NCBI GenBank assembly: GCA_963921425.1
Contig: OY992832.1
Span: 2,418,001-2,482,000, forward strand
From: Dryas octopetala
Lineage: Eukaryota > Streptophyta > Magnoliopsida > Rosales > Rosaceae
DNA length: 64,000 nucleotides
Direction: 5' to 3'
Within the stretch, counting starts at the first letter, position 1; every line of letters begins with the position of its first letter. Shown here in pieces: positions 12,380-24,346 of the stretch. The notes beneath the pieces are model-generated. The model was not told the DNA's origin. It worked only from the letters and a program-made list of their open reading frames with translations, and did not search any database. The position numbers and the translations under genes were made by a program.

Positions 12380-13545
12380 TCAACGATCCGAACCGTTCAA
12401 ATTTTAGTTCCTCACTCAAAGATAATTCGTGCAAAAAATTAGCTTAATCGGAGATGTAAAAGTGACATAATGGTGGTCGAATTAATGAACGATCGTGGTT
12501 TTTCTAATGATGATCGAATGGGTAGATGAATGTCGATTTAGCCGATTTTTTGTACGGATGATCTTTGACTATGAACATAGAAAATGAACGGGTCAAATTG
12601 TTGAAATCACGTTGTGGTCTTCATAATTATGGAAACAACAAGGTTTCAACGGGAAAGTTATTAGAATTATACTCTTCAAGTGTATTTATATGTAGAAGTT
12701 CACATATCGATCGTGTTTTCAACGATCCGAATCGTTCAAGTTTTAGTTCCCCACTCAAAGAGAATTCTTGCAAAAAATTAGCTTAATCGGAGATGTAAAA
12801 GTGACATAACGGTGGTCGAATTAATGAACGATTGTGGTTTTTCTAATGATAATCGAATGGGTAGATGAATTCCGATATAGCCAATTTTTTGTAAGGATGA
12901 TCTTTGACTATTAACATAAAAAATGAACGGCTAAGATTGTTAAAATCACGTTGTGGTCTTCACAATTATGGAAATGACAATGTTTCAACCGGAAAGTTAT
13001 TAGAATTATATTCTTCAACTCTTCAAGTGTATTTATATGTAGAAGCTCACATCTCGATCGTGTTTCCAAGTTTTCAATGATCCGAACCGTTCATTTTTTA
13101 GTTTTTCACTCAAAGATCATCCCTGCAAAAAATTAGTTCAATTGGAAATGTAGAAATTAGATAATGGTGGTCCAACTTATGAACGATCGTGATTTTTCTA
13201 ATGATAATCGAATGGGTAGATGAGTTCTGATTTTGCTGATTTTTTGTAAGGATGATCTTTGACTATGAATATAGAAAATGAACGGCTCAGATTGTTGAAA
13301 TCACGTTGTGGTCTTCACAATTATGAAAACAATAAGGTTTCAACGAGAAAGTTATTAGAATTATACTCTTCAACTCTTCAAGTGTATTTATATGTAAAAG
13401 TGACGTAACGATGGTCGAATTAATGAATGATCATGGTTTTTTTAATGATAATCGAATGGGTAAATGAATTCCGATTTGGCCGATTTTTTGTAAGGATAAT
13501 CTTTGACTATCAACATATAAAATGAACGGTTCAAATTATTAAATT
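12380..13545. repeat. Tandem ~340-bp repeats inside the hAT-like element (~3.5 copies)
   Basis: Copies begin near 12380, 12720 and 13075 at CAACGATCCGAACCGTTCA or a close variant. A truncated fourth starts near 13393. Each unit shares GCAAAAAATTAG, GAACGATCGTGGTTTTTCTAA, GATAATCGAATGGG and CACGTTGTGGTCTTCA. The repeats occupy the centre of the element, between its inverted arms. Confidence 0.85.
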
Positions 13546-13834
13546 AATGAACAATCATGGTTTAATAACTTTAATTATAGTTGTATTATAAAAGTTGTAT
13601 ATATACATATACATTTATGTTTTATTATAGTTGTAAATTTGTAATGTTGTATATAATTTTCAAAGTTTATTATTTATGGTATTACATAGTATAGTTTACA
13701 CTTTACACTATTACTATTTACTAATATTATAGAATTATATAATAACTTAATAAGCATATTAATAATTTATTAGAGTAAACAAACGAAAAACCTATTAAAT
13801 ATGTTATGATTCACAAATTAGACAAATAAACTAG

Positions 13835-13910
13835 TCAGCTCAGTTGGTTGAGAGTTGAAATTTGTTCTATGAGGTCTCAAGTTCAATTCATAACATAGCC
13901 AAAATCCTAT
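13835..13910 (+). repeat. tRNA-like sequence in right arm of the hAT-like element
   Basis: Inverted counterpart of the left-arm copy: GTCAGCTCAGTTGGTTGAGAG, then GAGGTCTCAAGTTCAATTC. It resembles tRNA A and B boxes at tRNA-like spacing. See the left-arm entry for limits. Confidence 0.6.
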
Positions 13911-14189
13911 ATTTTTTTTTATTGAAGATATTAAACGGGCTTTGGGCTTTGGGCTTCGGGCCGGGCTTTGGGCGGGCCTAAGCGAGCCGGGCTTTGGGCG
14001 GGCCTAAGCGAGCCGGGCTTTGGGCGGGCCGTGGGCTTCAAGGGGATGGCCCAAACCCAACCCAAGAAATTTTCGGGCCGGGCCGGGCCGGCCCAAATGT
14101 CGGGCCAAATCGGGCTTCGGGCCCAATGGGCCGGGCGGGCTTTGGGTGGGCTTCGGGCCTTGGGCTATTTGGTGAGCCCTACTTGTGGG

Positions 14190-17100
14190 TGGCTTCTTTT
14201 GTAGTGAGAGGAAGAAAGAGAGAGAGTTGGAGTGAGAAGTGAGAAGTGTAGTGACGTGTCATTAGTAGCGTCCATCAGAAAAATGTTAAAATATTGACAA
14301 ATTGGTGTGCATGACAAATTGGCAACCCGGGTGTATATATATTCGTATATTGTGAAAGATATATGGACACCCCTAACATGAAACACATTCTGGATTTTGG
14401 CAGTTCATAGTTCACATGTCCTAACTTAACAGTTGGGAGTTGGGAGTTGGGACAGACAATATTTATAGGATATACATTTGTCAACTTGTAATGTTTATAT
14501 TTTGACCATTTTACATTTTTATTCCACGATATAGATTTCTAAATTTTTAGATTTATTTATATGTTTTTTCATGTTCGTACTATAAAAGAATTCATATTTT
14601 TTGTTCTAAGAGTTAAAAAGTAAAATTGTTTGCATCGTCTTAATTGATTATCTTATATAATATATTTTTAATATAAGTGAGATTCTCATATATAGAACCA
14701 TTATATATATATATATGGATCACACTATTATTAGTAAAATATATATACATATGAGTGTATATAAGTGACCGATTTTTATGGTGCAACTACACAGGTCGAA
14801 TTTATGGACAAAGTTAAAATATTAGGTTGACAGATTGGGGAAGCTTCAAAAACTTTTGTTTTTGGCCGGCCAAAGGAAGCTTCAAAAACTTAGTAATGAA
14901 ACATAGTAGAAATCTACGTACGGAGTTGGATGTTGAACTTTTTTGGAATTAGATGATGTTGATTATGATATGTATGTAGGAAGAACCGAAGAAGTTTCGT
15001 GGTCAATCTCGTGGGTTGCTTTTCAAGCTTGTTAATCCCTTTACATTGAGAATTGAGTGTTTGCAGCCACGTGTACTACAAGTTGGTAAATATATACAAG
15101 GGGATGCTTGAATGGGATAGGTCGTTGGACCAATTTTTTAGGCAAGGGGAGAGATGAGGCTGTCCACGTACAATCTACAAATGCTTCGTTAGGCAAAGGG
15201 CCAAAGCCAAAAACTAAAAGATCGAGGTGGGTAAGATAAAGACGAACGATTCATCAATTCGGTACTTACCATAAACAGAGAAAGATGCATAAAAGAGTCA
15301 CTATCATTGTCCTTTGCTTCATGGTACTACCCACGTGTACAATTAATTAGGTCCATTGCTAAAACTCCAACCGATCCATATATACATATGTACCTAAGTA
15401 AGAAAAGTTACCCAAAATACAATTAGGTGACTTAATTCAATTTTCATAAATCATTAATTTGTAATTCTCAACTTCACTGGTAATCAATGATCATATGGTC
15501 TATTAATATCAATTTCCATTTTATTGAAGTATATGTATTACAGGTCAAATCTTGTAGACCGTATGTTAATTTATAGTGCAATATTTTAGGCTAAGAAGGA
15601 AGTGTTTGTTACGTACCCATTATTGTGTAACTCAAAAAATGCCAACTTTGATAATAAAAAAAAAAAACTTTGTCAAAGATTATTGAAGTTATGCTTCTGT
15701 AGCCTAGAATGATACAATTAAAATAACCCTAAAACAAATTTGGTTTATGTTTAAATTAATTAAATTGTTTTGGGTGGTTGATAACTTGATGTACATACGA
15801 GGTTTATTAAGTTGTTGTTGGTTTGCGGTGGTTCGGACCGATGTCGCTGAAGAGGAAGACAAAAGAAGAGCAACGTTAATCGGACGGTCGACAATCCAAG
15901 ATGCATGAACCAAGACGTTCCATCTTTTGCGGCTGACATGCAAACCTCACAACTCACAATTAGTATTTTAGTACCTCCTCCCCTCCTCTTCTTTAATTTG
16001 GTCACGATTTAAAACAAACATATAAAAAATAATTAAACATGATCTTATGATTGAGCTGGCTACATAATTAAATAGCCATATACAATGCATGCAATTAGGA
16101 ATTGTTGGTGGAAGTGACGGACAAAAAAGACATAATAATTGGTACAAACAACAGTACTGGAAGTCCGAGAAAGCCAACTTGGTCTTTCTACGCAAGGCAC
16201 TGCAGCATTAATGATTAAGAACATGCGATGTGGGTAGACTCAAAGGCATTTGGTCTGATTCTTCATGTGCTCTTTTTGTGGTCAATTTTAATGATGGGGG
16301 GTCTCTTGTGGACAACGATCATGTACATGCTCTGTTTTTATTTGGTTAATTGTTCTCGATCTGATAAAGATAATTAAATGGAAGATATGCAAAATTTAAA
16401 ATCCTCTAATGACAACCATATATATGTTGAGTGGGGGCATAGTAGTCGGCAGGAATGCACATCGTTAAATCTCATCTATGTTATTATAAAGATTTGGGGA
16501 ACGCCCTCACTAATTTTTCTATTATTTTTTCTTTCCTTTTTTCTTTATTTACGAAAATGGAAAGTAATATGTACGACAACTTTTGTCGTGGCTACGGAGA
16601 TAAGTATCTGACTTGTCAGTCACTGGAGTTAGAAGTTCTTACGTTTTCTATACTTTATTTGAATGTTTAACAAAAAATACTCACCATTTAAATGCATTAA
16701 CGACAAATATGTCAATTATAAATATATTTTTTTGTTACATGTGAATCATAAAGTTAAATGATGAATTTAGATTTTAACCCTAAAGCTAAATTGTAGAAAA
16801 AGAAAAGCAATTTTATTTTGTCATTAGAACAAAAACATTCATAAATAAAGACATAAAGGCTACCAACTAATTATTGGTAAGAATATTTCTTTACACAATA
16901 TTAAAGAAATGTTGAAGTTTCAGATTTAAAAAAAAAAAAAGACAACACAAGGAAGGCCAACAAACTATGATTGATTCGTATTGGGCCAACAAACTCACGG
17001 TCCAATCTGGCCCACAACTCATAAAAACAACATAAAACGACTCCAAATTATGTTACAACAAAAAGCACACTCAACCACCATCCCAAAACCAGAAAACCCA

Positions 17101-17259
17101 AGCAAAATCCAAACCGCCGCCACAACCACCGTCAACCACCGCACACCAGTAGTAGCAGCTCTACAACAACAAAGCGCAACAAGAAAAAACAGGAAGCATG
17201 AACCTGTGGGCTAAGACCAATCTGATGCTGATGTGCGGTGGAGAGAAGAAGCTGATGCT
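14190..17259. other. Intergenic, no supported gene
   Basis: About 3 kb of AT-rich DNA without a recognisable gene. A frame at 16981-17214 is Thr/Gln/Asn-rich with no domain. Other frames are short. Confidence 0.55.
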
Positions 17260-18232
17260 CACTATAGGTAGAAACAGTACTAGCTAATTTTTCTTATTTT
17301 AATCCAATAAAATTTTTAACCATGAATGAACAATTATGTCCCATGATGAAATAACCATTGAGGACAAATGCAACTTAAAAACAAAAAAAAAACTTTGTTT
17401 CTTTCTATACCCAACATCATATCTTCATCTTCAACTTCTTCCATAACCAAACTCCAATCCTAACCAAAGTTTTGACCTCATATCATTCAATCAAGTATTT
17501 TAATCCGAATGGAGAGCCAAATCATTATTTTCGAGGCTCCAAATGAGGTATGTGTGACAATTTTTTGCATTTTTTCATGAGTATTTAAAGCTTGAGCAAA
17601 TCTGGGCTCGCGCAGTGTTCGGTGAACTAGTGCTGAACATTTGCATTATGTTCGGCAAGTGTCTGCTGAACATTTGCATTATATTTGGCAGGTACCCACC
17701 AAATAATGATAGGATGTTCGGCAGGTGTTCACCAAATGGTGCAAAAATATCTAAAATTATCACACAACCATCGTTCGGTGGGCATATGCCGAACATCCTA
17801 TCATTATTCGGTAGGCACCTGCCGAATAAAATGAAAATATTCAGCAGGCATCTGCCGAACATAATGCAAATGTTCGGCACTGGTCCACCGAACATTGCGC
17901 AAACCCAGACTCATTCATGGCGTTCAGAACACACAAAAATTTGCACACAACCCTCGTTTGAAGGCTCCCAAATGACGATTTGACTCTTTATTCGTCAAAC
18001 AACCTTGATTGGATGATATGAGGACAAAAATTAATTTAGAGTTTGAAGTTTAGTTATGAGAGTGAGGTTGAAGGTAAGTTTGGGAGGGAGGGAGGTTGGG
18101 TATTATTAATAAGGGTATGATAGTAATTTGGGTTGGGTAAAATGAGAAAATATTCATTTTAAAAAAGTAATGATTAGGTAAATTGAGAAGTTGGGTAAAA
18201 TAAGAAGATTTTTTGGTATGTATAGAATTTCC
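17260..18232. mobile_element. Foldback-type element with palindromic core repeats
   Basis: The two halves are imperfect inverted repeats. CTCATATCATTCAATCAAG near 17474 is matched by the reverse complement of CTTGATTGGATGATATGAG near 18005. The outer parts share CTTATTTTAnCC near both ends. The right end, read inward, starts GGGAAATTCTATACATACC; the left end is less clear, near 17265. I found no clean target duplication. There is no coding capacity. Confidence 0.6.
17610..17900. repeat. ~33-bp tandem units, each a TTCGGC...GCCGAA palindrome
   Basis: About eight units of roughly 33 bp, such as TTCGGCAAGTGTCTGCTGAA and TTCAGCAGGCATCTGCCGAA, separated by short spacers such as CATTTGCATTAT or CATAATGCAAATG. 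Each unit is self-complementary and the array as a whole is inverted about its centre. This is why open frames with similar Met-Phe-Gly-type repeats occur on both strands; they are not genes. Confidence 0.8.
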
Positions 18233-18273
18233 CAAATGAAAACTATACAAATACTAGATAAAAGGGATGAATG

Positions 18274-18528
18274 TAATTTTGCTCCCTAACTATTGCACTT
18301 GTATTCTAATTTAGAAAATTAAGGTACTTAACTTTTTTAATTTTGTTAATTGAGATAATTTTGCCAATTTACTCAGTAAATTGATATAAGTGATGGGCAC
18401 GTAACTATCATTTTTCTCTCAATTGATAAAATTGAAAAAAGTCAAGTACGCAACTGCCTTAATTTTCCAAATTGAAAATGTGAAGAGCAAACTGATACAA
18501 ATGCAATATATAATCTAAAGAACAAAAT
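18274..18528. mobile_element. Small inverted-repeat element (MITE-like)
   Basis: Left ATTTTGCTCCCTAACTATTG matches the reverse complement of the right end, ATTTTGTTCTTTAGATTATA. Further in, GAAAATTAAGG and ACTTTTTTnAATTTT recur inverted. No convincing target duplication was found, so the class is open. Confidence 0.5.
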
Positions 18529-18529
18529 A

Positions 18530-19560
18530 ATATTTATCTCATAGATAAAATGCATTTTAGCCAGCTACATAAAATATATTTGAGATATTATTTCAAATAA
18601 CTTTGTTATTTGAAATAATCCATATACGATGAATCGTTTTAAAATCTATGTGTTTTCTATTTATTCTTCTTAACAAATGTAAATAGTTATGCATTTTAAT
18701 ACTCTAATCAAACAATTTAACAATATTAATTAAATCTCTAGATTGAAAACCATTCATGCCCAAATGGATCTGTGACTCTCGGCGTCTTATAGGAGAGTGG
18801 GGGACAAAATGCACTACCAACTAATTATGCATCTTCTGCTCTTTCTGTTGTTCGCGCAAAAGATAAGAAAGAAAATTAATCATCACAAGTCATTTACATA
18901 ACAAATCCAACCTGTTTATGTACTACATCAAAGTTGGTTTTAATATTGATATGATACCGCGTTAATCTGATGACTGTGGAATAAATTTTAATGTAACCGG
19001 TCACGTGATAAAAGAAAGACGTAGAGACAATGAGTTTTTTCCGATGGCCATGTATTATCAAGTTAAAATTTCCCATATAGTACCAAACTCATTCTCCAAC
19101 AAATGAGGAGAAAAAGTACACGAGTCTATAAAATTCTAATGTAGTACTTACAACTTACAAGAAGCTGAAGGCCTGAAGCAACCATAATCCCCATGCTTAT
19201 TATTATCATCCCCATGCTTATTATTATCACCCCCATTAATTACAGAGAAAAATATAATAAAGAATAAATTAATCAATAAATTAAGTTAAGTCAAGTACAA
19301 AGAATACAAGAATATTAGATAATCAGGTGTATAACCCAGTTGGATCTCTCTTCTACGGGTGTTAAAAAGAATTACCGCTAATTAAGAATAGTTAATATAT
19401 TAGCATTAGAAAAAGAATTACCGCTAATTAAGAATGGTTAATATATTAGCATTAGATCTGGCTACTCCCAAAGTCCCCAAACATATTGAAGTCCCACCCT
19501 CCCATCCTCACAAATTCTGGTCAACAAACACTATTACCAACGGTAGAGCCTTGCCTTGAA
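18530..19560. other. Intergenic and 3' region of the PP2C gene
   Basis: No further gene seen. A ~45-bp direct repeat (19368-19411, 19413-19456; AATTACCGCTAATTAAGAA then TTAATATATTAGCATTAG) and a ~21-bp tandem near 19190-19232 (CCCCATGCTTATTATTATCA) lie downstream of the phosphatase stop codon. Confidence 0.6.
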
Positions 19561-21160
19561 TCATATGTAGCACCCCAATTGGATTACCATCACACTAATA
19601 TCATCGCAAGAGCCCCGTGATGCAGAAAGTTCTACAAGCTTTTTACAGGCCAACAATGGCTGCCTATCAATGCCTATGCACAGAGGACGAACAATATCCA
19701 CTGCTTCCTGGTTACCAACCTGAAACCAAACAAAGAGAATCTAATTGAATTAATTTGGAACGAATTTGATCCAAAGGGTATGAAGTGTATGGCTTCAAAA
19801 GCAAGATTATGATAAGGGGATTATTATACCTTGTCCCATAATCCATCTGAAGCCAGGATTAAGAGCTCGTGCTCGGCTGTGATTCTAAGGACTTTGCTCT
19901 CTGGCTCTGCTGTTACAAATTGTTTAAGGTGCCTATCTCCAATTCCTCTAGACACAGCTAGAGATCCTTGAATTCTCCAAACACCATGGCATAAATCAAC
20001 ATAGCCACCCTACAAAAAGAAATTCACCACAACAATCAATCTCAAATTCGAATGAGGCCTCATGATTCAATTCATCTGAATTAACCATAATGTATAAGAA
20101 TTCAGAGGCAAAAAGCTTAAGACTTACCAGGTTCTCAATCCTGGCCTTTTCGTCTTCCCTCGACGGGCGATGATCAGATGTGAGAGCCTCAGCAGCACCA
20201 GCTCTGCTCAAGACAGCACGGCAATCACCAGCATTGGACACAACAAGGGTGCCGTTCCGGATCAAAGCCGTCACACAGCACGATCCACCGCGCAACTCCT
20301 CTTTAAGAAAATCAGAATCTGTACTCAGGTAACCATGCTTCACTGCTTCCTCAATTTCATCATCATCACTGCTCACAACTTCATCTAATATTTTCTTCCC
20401 CAAGTTCCCTGCTGCAAACTCAGCAGCTTTTGCACCTCCATGCCCGTCAAATACACCGAAAATCGCCTGCAAATTTGAAGCCACACCATTATTCTCAAAC
20501 AGATCATGTGCTCTATATTCAATTTATCACAAATTCCCAATGCCCTGCTTATTTGACTACACTTAATTCCATACAAAGCTTTCAGCTCCTAAAACACTTT
20601 AATTACCACTAAAACGAATTAATCCCAGTTAAGAAGAATATAAAAGAGTGGAACTTTAACGTTACCTGTTTGGGATCACCTTGAATATTAGGAGTGGCTA
20701 AGTACCGGTCCTCCATAGCCTCTCTCCGCCCTCTCTTACAGTACACATAGTAGTGCCCTTCTCTATCTGCCTCCACCACCTCCCTGCTCTCCGCCGTCAA
20801 CGGAGCCATCGGAGCAGCACCGAAGCTCGACGATCCCACCGGAATACAAAGCCTCGCCGGCCTCTTCCTCTTCAACTGCGTTCCCGTCGGCGACGATCCC
20901 GGACCCGATCCCGACAGCCCGCTCAGAGGCTTTGAAATCCGAAGCCGAAACGGCGATGAAGGCGAAGCCGGAGACGGAGACAAACAAGAAGTCGCCGCCG
21001 TCGATGAACTCGAAGAAGAAGAAGATTGTTGTGAGGGCTGTTTTAAGTGCGCTAGTGTTAGGGTTTCTGGGGACTGAGAGATCATGGAGACCGTGTTGAA
21101 GAACAGAGACGACGGCGGTGAAAACACCGGCGAATTGGAAACCGCGACGGAGCACGACAT
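19561..21160 (-). CDS. AP2C1: Protein phosphatase 2C, AP2C1-like MAPK phosphatase
   Basis: PP2C of 390 residues. Exons: 20666-21160, 20128-20466, 19830-20009, 19561-19719, all phase 0. The start [20 protein letters not shown] matches the AP2C group; an upstream in-frame ATG at 21193 would add 11 residues. A Ser-rich N-terminus is followed by a MAPK-docking motif [11 protein letters not shown] (residues 97-107). The PP2C core shows [50 protein letters not shown] and [11 protein letters not shown], covering the Mn/Mg-binding aspartates. Family knowledge: AP2C enzymes dephosphorylate stress MAPKs such as MPK3/4/6 after wounding. A TTTATAAA box lies at 21305-21312. AP2C1 against AP2C2 orthology was not resolved. 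Confidence 0.93.
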
Positions 21161-21304
21161 GTCGTTTTTTGATTTTTTCCTCTTTATTTTCAACTTTCAT
21201 AAACCAAAGTGTTCGAGTTTGAGCTTCGTCGTCTTCTCCTCTTTCCACTTTCTGTGTTCTCTATGTTTTCTACTTTTCTATGAACAAAAAAGAAGAGAGA
21301 AGTG

Positions 21305-21312
21305 TTTATAAA
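21305..21312 (-). promoter_or_regulatory. TATA box of the PP2C gene
   Basis: TTTATAAA lies about 145 bp upstream of the phosphatase start codon and is followed by a pyrimidine-rich leader on the minus strand. Confidence 0.6.
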
Positions 21313-21630
21313 TGGGCGCGTTCAGAGTGGGTTCAAGCCTTTCCCGTGTTTGTAGGGCCCACGTTGGGTTATTTTTAACACAGCCTTGACCATTGATTTG
21401 GGACACTCATTCTAGAAAGTCATATCTGCCCCTGACTCTATCGCTTTGGGTTGGGATTGTTTTGAATTAGTTTTGTTTCTAGAAATTTCTTCCAATTTCG
21501 TTAAAAAAAAAAAAGAGTTTATCCCAATAACAGTTTAACAATTTGTTAGCATAAAATATTGTTATACAATTTTCTTGTAATAACTATTTTGAAAATTATA
21601 AAACACAGTTCTTTAATGGAATATGCTATT

Positions 21631-22066
21631 GGCTTAATTGTGTTTTTACCACCCAAAGTTTACATTGATTCCCACTTTACCACCCAGAATTTTATTTGTT
21701 CCACTTTACCACCCAAAGTTTACATTGATTCTCACTTTACCACCCAGAAATTTATTTGTCCCACTTTACCACCCAAAGTTTACATTGATTCCTACTTTAC
21801 CACCCAAAACTATTTTTCATGTCCCAGTTAACCTTTTTCCGTCTATTCTGTCACTCTAGATTCAGGGGGTAAAGTAGAAATCAATGTAAACTTTAGGTGG
21901 TAAAGTGGGAATCAATGTAAACTTTGGGTGGTAAAGTAGGACAGATAAAGTTCTGGGTGGTAAAGTGAGAATCAATGTAAACTTTGGGTGGTAAAGTGAG
22001 ACAAATAAAGTTTTGGGTAAAGTGAGAATCACCCCAAACTTTGGGTGGTAAAAACACAATTAAGCC
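21631..22066. mobile_element. Mutator-like MITE, 436 bp, 9-bp TSD, repeats in both arms
   Basis: Perfect terminal inverted repeats GGCTTAATTGTGTTTTTACC... at both ends, flanked by the perfect 9-bp duplication TATGCTATT (21622-21630 and 22067-22075). Each arm is made of ~57-bp tandem units containing TTTACCACCCA and AAAGTTTACATTGATTC, in opposite orientations in the two halves. There is no coding capacity. Confidence 0.9.
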
Positions 22067-22075
22067 TATGCTATT

Positions 22076-23594
22076 TGCCCAAGCATTTTTTCAACTATTC
22101 TTTACTAATTTTTATGGTATTTATACATTAAACTCTACAAATAGTTGAGGCAATAAGCATTTTCCTTCTTGCATTGTTATCTACTAGTTCTGATAGAATT
22201 GTAGTGGTATAGTCTATATAAACTTCTTGCCACTTTACTACATTAATTATTTAAATGTTTAAGATTACAAGTATTACTATATTAATTAAATTAGTAACAA
22301 ACTACAAAAAATTGTAAGTTTTACTCATAAACTTATATAAAAAATTTATTTATTTTTAAGCCACAATGAGTGACTTAAAACTATTTTTTTTTTCTGATGC
22401 CGTATGTAACCCTCACAGAGTTACACTTTATTTTGTTTTGATACAGTATGTAATAAGTTATATTTTAATTTGTTATGATTCAGTATATAACTCTTGTACA
22501 CTTTATAATTTCGTATATAATTACACTTTGTTGAATGATGCAGTATTGTTTTAAGGTTTAAGCATTTAGAGTTTAAGTTTTATGACTTTATATTTAGGGT
22601 TTTAGGACTTTAAATTCTAAATAATATATTATAAACCCTAAACTTTTAAAAGAATTCAAACAAAATTAAACTAAAACTTTGGTATAATTGAATACCTTAT
22701 TTAGATATGCTTGAGTTTGAATAGTATTGAATGCTCAATACTTGATTTTTCTTGAATTGTGGTTTAAAAATATTTATTGTGGCTTAAAAATAAATAGATT
22801 ATAAGTTTAAGTTTATAACTAAAAAATATTGTATGTTGTGACTTATTAATAAAGAACTCATATTTGTTATTGTATCTTCAACTACAATTATGTTTATAAA
22901 ACAAATAAATTCTTGGAGTTAAAACTGTTATTACTCACCAATAATATGTCAATGCACATATGTATCCTATCTTTACTCAAGAATGGTTAATATTCTTTGT
23001 AGACTTTTAAATATAACACACTTAATACCAATGAATGAGTTAATGTTGTGTTTACAAAAGAAAACTAAAATGGAGAAAGAAAAAGATATATTTGTTTGAA
23101 TTGGTTTCGTTTCTAATTTTACAAGAATATTTAATGATGTGTGGAGTATAGACTAAGGAGGGGCAAAAGCGTCAAAAAGGGGTGTGGCAGATAGTGTGAA
23201 TATAGTGTGTAGTAGTACAAAATATCAAGAGGTCAAACACGCTAATAATTTCAATTTCAATACGGTGGTCCATGCAGTGTTTTGACTCCTTAGTCCTTAC
23301 TAATTAAGATTTCAAGATTTTTTTTGTTCTCTTGCTTCTCCATAGTTTCCGCATTTCCCACTCCCAGCTTTCGTTGCGACTTTCCAGGAGACGAAGCAGA
23401 TGATGATTATTGGATGCCGCCCAAAGTGGGGCCCCTTCTCTGATTGGGTATCAGCCAATTTCCTGGAAGTTACCGTTGTGAACACATTACTTTACAGTTT
23501 ACACAACGCTCACATACTGTCTTCCTTTGACGCTGTTTGCCATTCAAGACTCACGACCGTTGGAGCTGAGTCATAACGCAACGTCACCATCCTA
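22076..23594. other. Intergenic, no gene seen
   Basis: Very AT-rich spacer. No frame with recognisable similarity. Confidence 0.6.
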
Positions 23595-23602
23595 AATTGC
23601 AT

Positions 23603-23768
23603 TGGGTAATGACAGGGATGATATCATTATAATACATTTGTGGTATCAGATGATATGATGTGGCTTTTTAGCCACTTTTAATCTCTTCATCTCTCTCTTT
23701 AGTAAAAGTGGCTAAAAAGTCATATCATGTAATATCGGTACAATGACATGGTCCCTATAGCATTACCC
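23603..23768. mobile_element. Small palindromic MITE, 8-bp flanking repeat
   Basis: GGGTAATG...CATTACCC ends, with inner arms TGGCTTTTTAGCCACTTTTA and its reverse complement about a 25-bp CT-rich loop. Flanked by AATTGCAT at 23595-23602 and 23769-23776. An 8-bp duplication suggests hAT, but the exact boundary could shift by one base. Confidence 0.75.
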
Positions 23769-23776
23769 AATTGCAT

Positions 23777-24300
23777 ATCGTCACTCCCTCTTATTATCTT
23801 TTTTTCCTTAATTTATTTTTGTATGGAATTTCTGTTTTTTTTTTTTTTTAATTTGGAGTGGGGGACGAACTTAGAACCACTTCAACATAGTCAAAAAAAA
23901 ATATATATATATTACAAGACCATATGCTAGTTGGTATAGAATATATACTATGCTTATAGTTTAGTAACATTTATCTTCATTTTATTTGAAGCCGATCTCA
24001 AATTTAAATTTTTTATCACCCAAAAAAATCCTCTAATAATAAGCTTGTAAAAATCATACAGGTCCGATGAGCCAATCCAATATAATGATAAGGTTAGCTT
24101 GATTCTTTCTTAGTCAAGGTCGGTTTGACCCAGCGCTAGAGCTCAGGTTTAGAAAAGGATATTGCATTTTGAAAATTAGTAAGGAACATGGACAACTTTA
24201 ACACGTTAAGAGTTCAAGTTTCCATGTTTATACATGGAAGTTTCGAAAATAACTTACAAGGATGATAGGGACATATTTGTGTTACAAAGAGGGAAGAAGG

Positions 24301-24346
<46 letters not shown>

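Larger units (their letters stand above)
11757..14181. mobile_element. Non-autonomous hAT-like element, 2425 bp, long inverted arms
   Basis: The 8-bp duplication CTTGTGGG (11749-11756 and 14182-14189) flanks the element exactly. Its ends read TAGGGGTCGGCAAT and, from the right, TAGGGCTCACCAAAT. The outermost ~300 bp of each arm is very rich in GGGCCGGGCC/GGGCTTTGGGC motifs. The next ~300 bp is AT-rich and also inverted between left and right (about 12040-12340 against 13570-13910), looking roughly 90% alike by eye. No transposase frame is present; open frames in the arms are only GGGC repeats. The 8-bp duplication and TAGGG ends fit the hAT superfamily. Confidence 0.85.

Noticed and set aside
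13835-13910. Functional tRNA gene
   Set aside because: Box-like motifs are present, but no clean acceptor or anticodon stems can be folded; kept only as a tRNA-like relic.
13968-14242. Plus-strand frames with Gly-Arg-Ala-rich repeats
   Set aside because: They are translations of the GGGC-rich terminal arm of the hAT-like element.
17575-17983. Similar open frames on both strands with repeated Met-Phe-Gly motifs
   Set aside because: Explained by the palindromic 33-bp array; a self-complementary repeat reads alike on both strands.
21650-22060. Regularly spaced repeats that could recall a CRISPR array
   Set aside because: Plant nuclear DNA; the units lie in opposite orientations inside perfect terminal inverted repeats with a 9-bp TSD, so this is a MITE.
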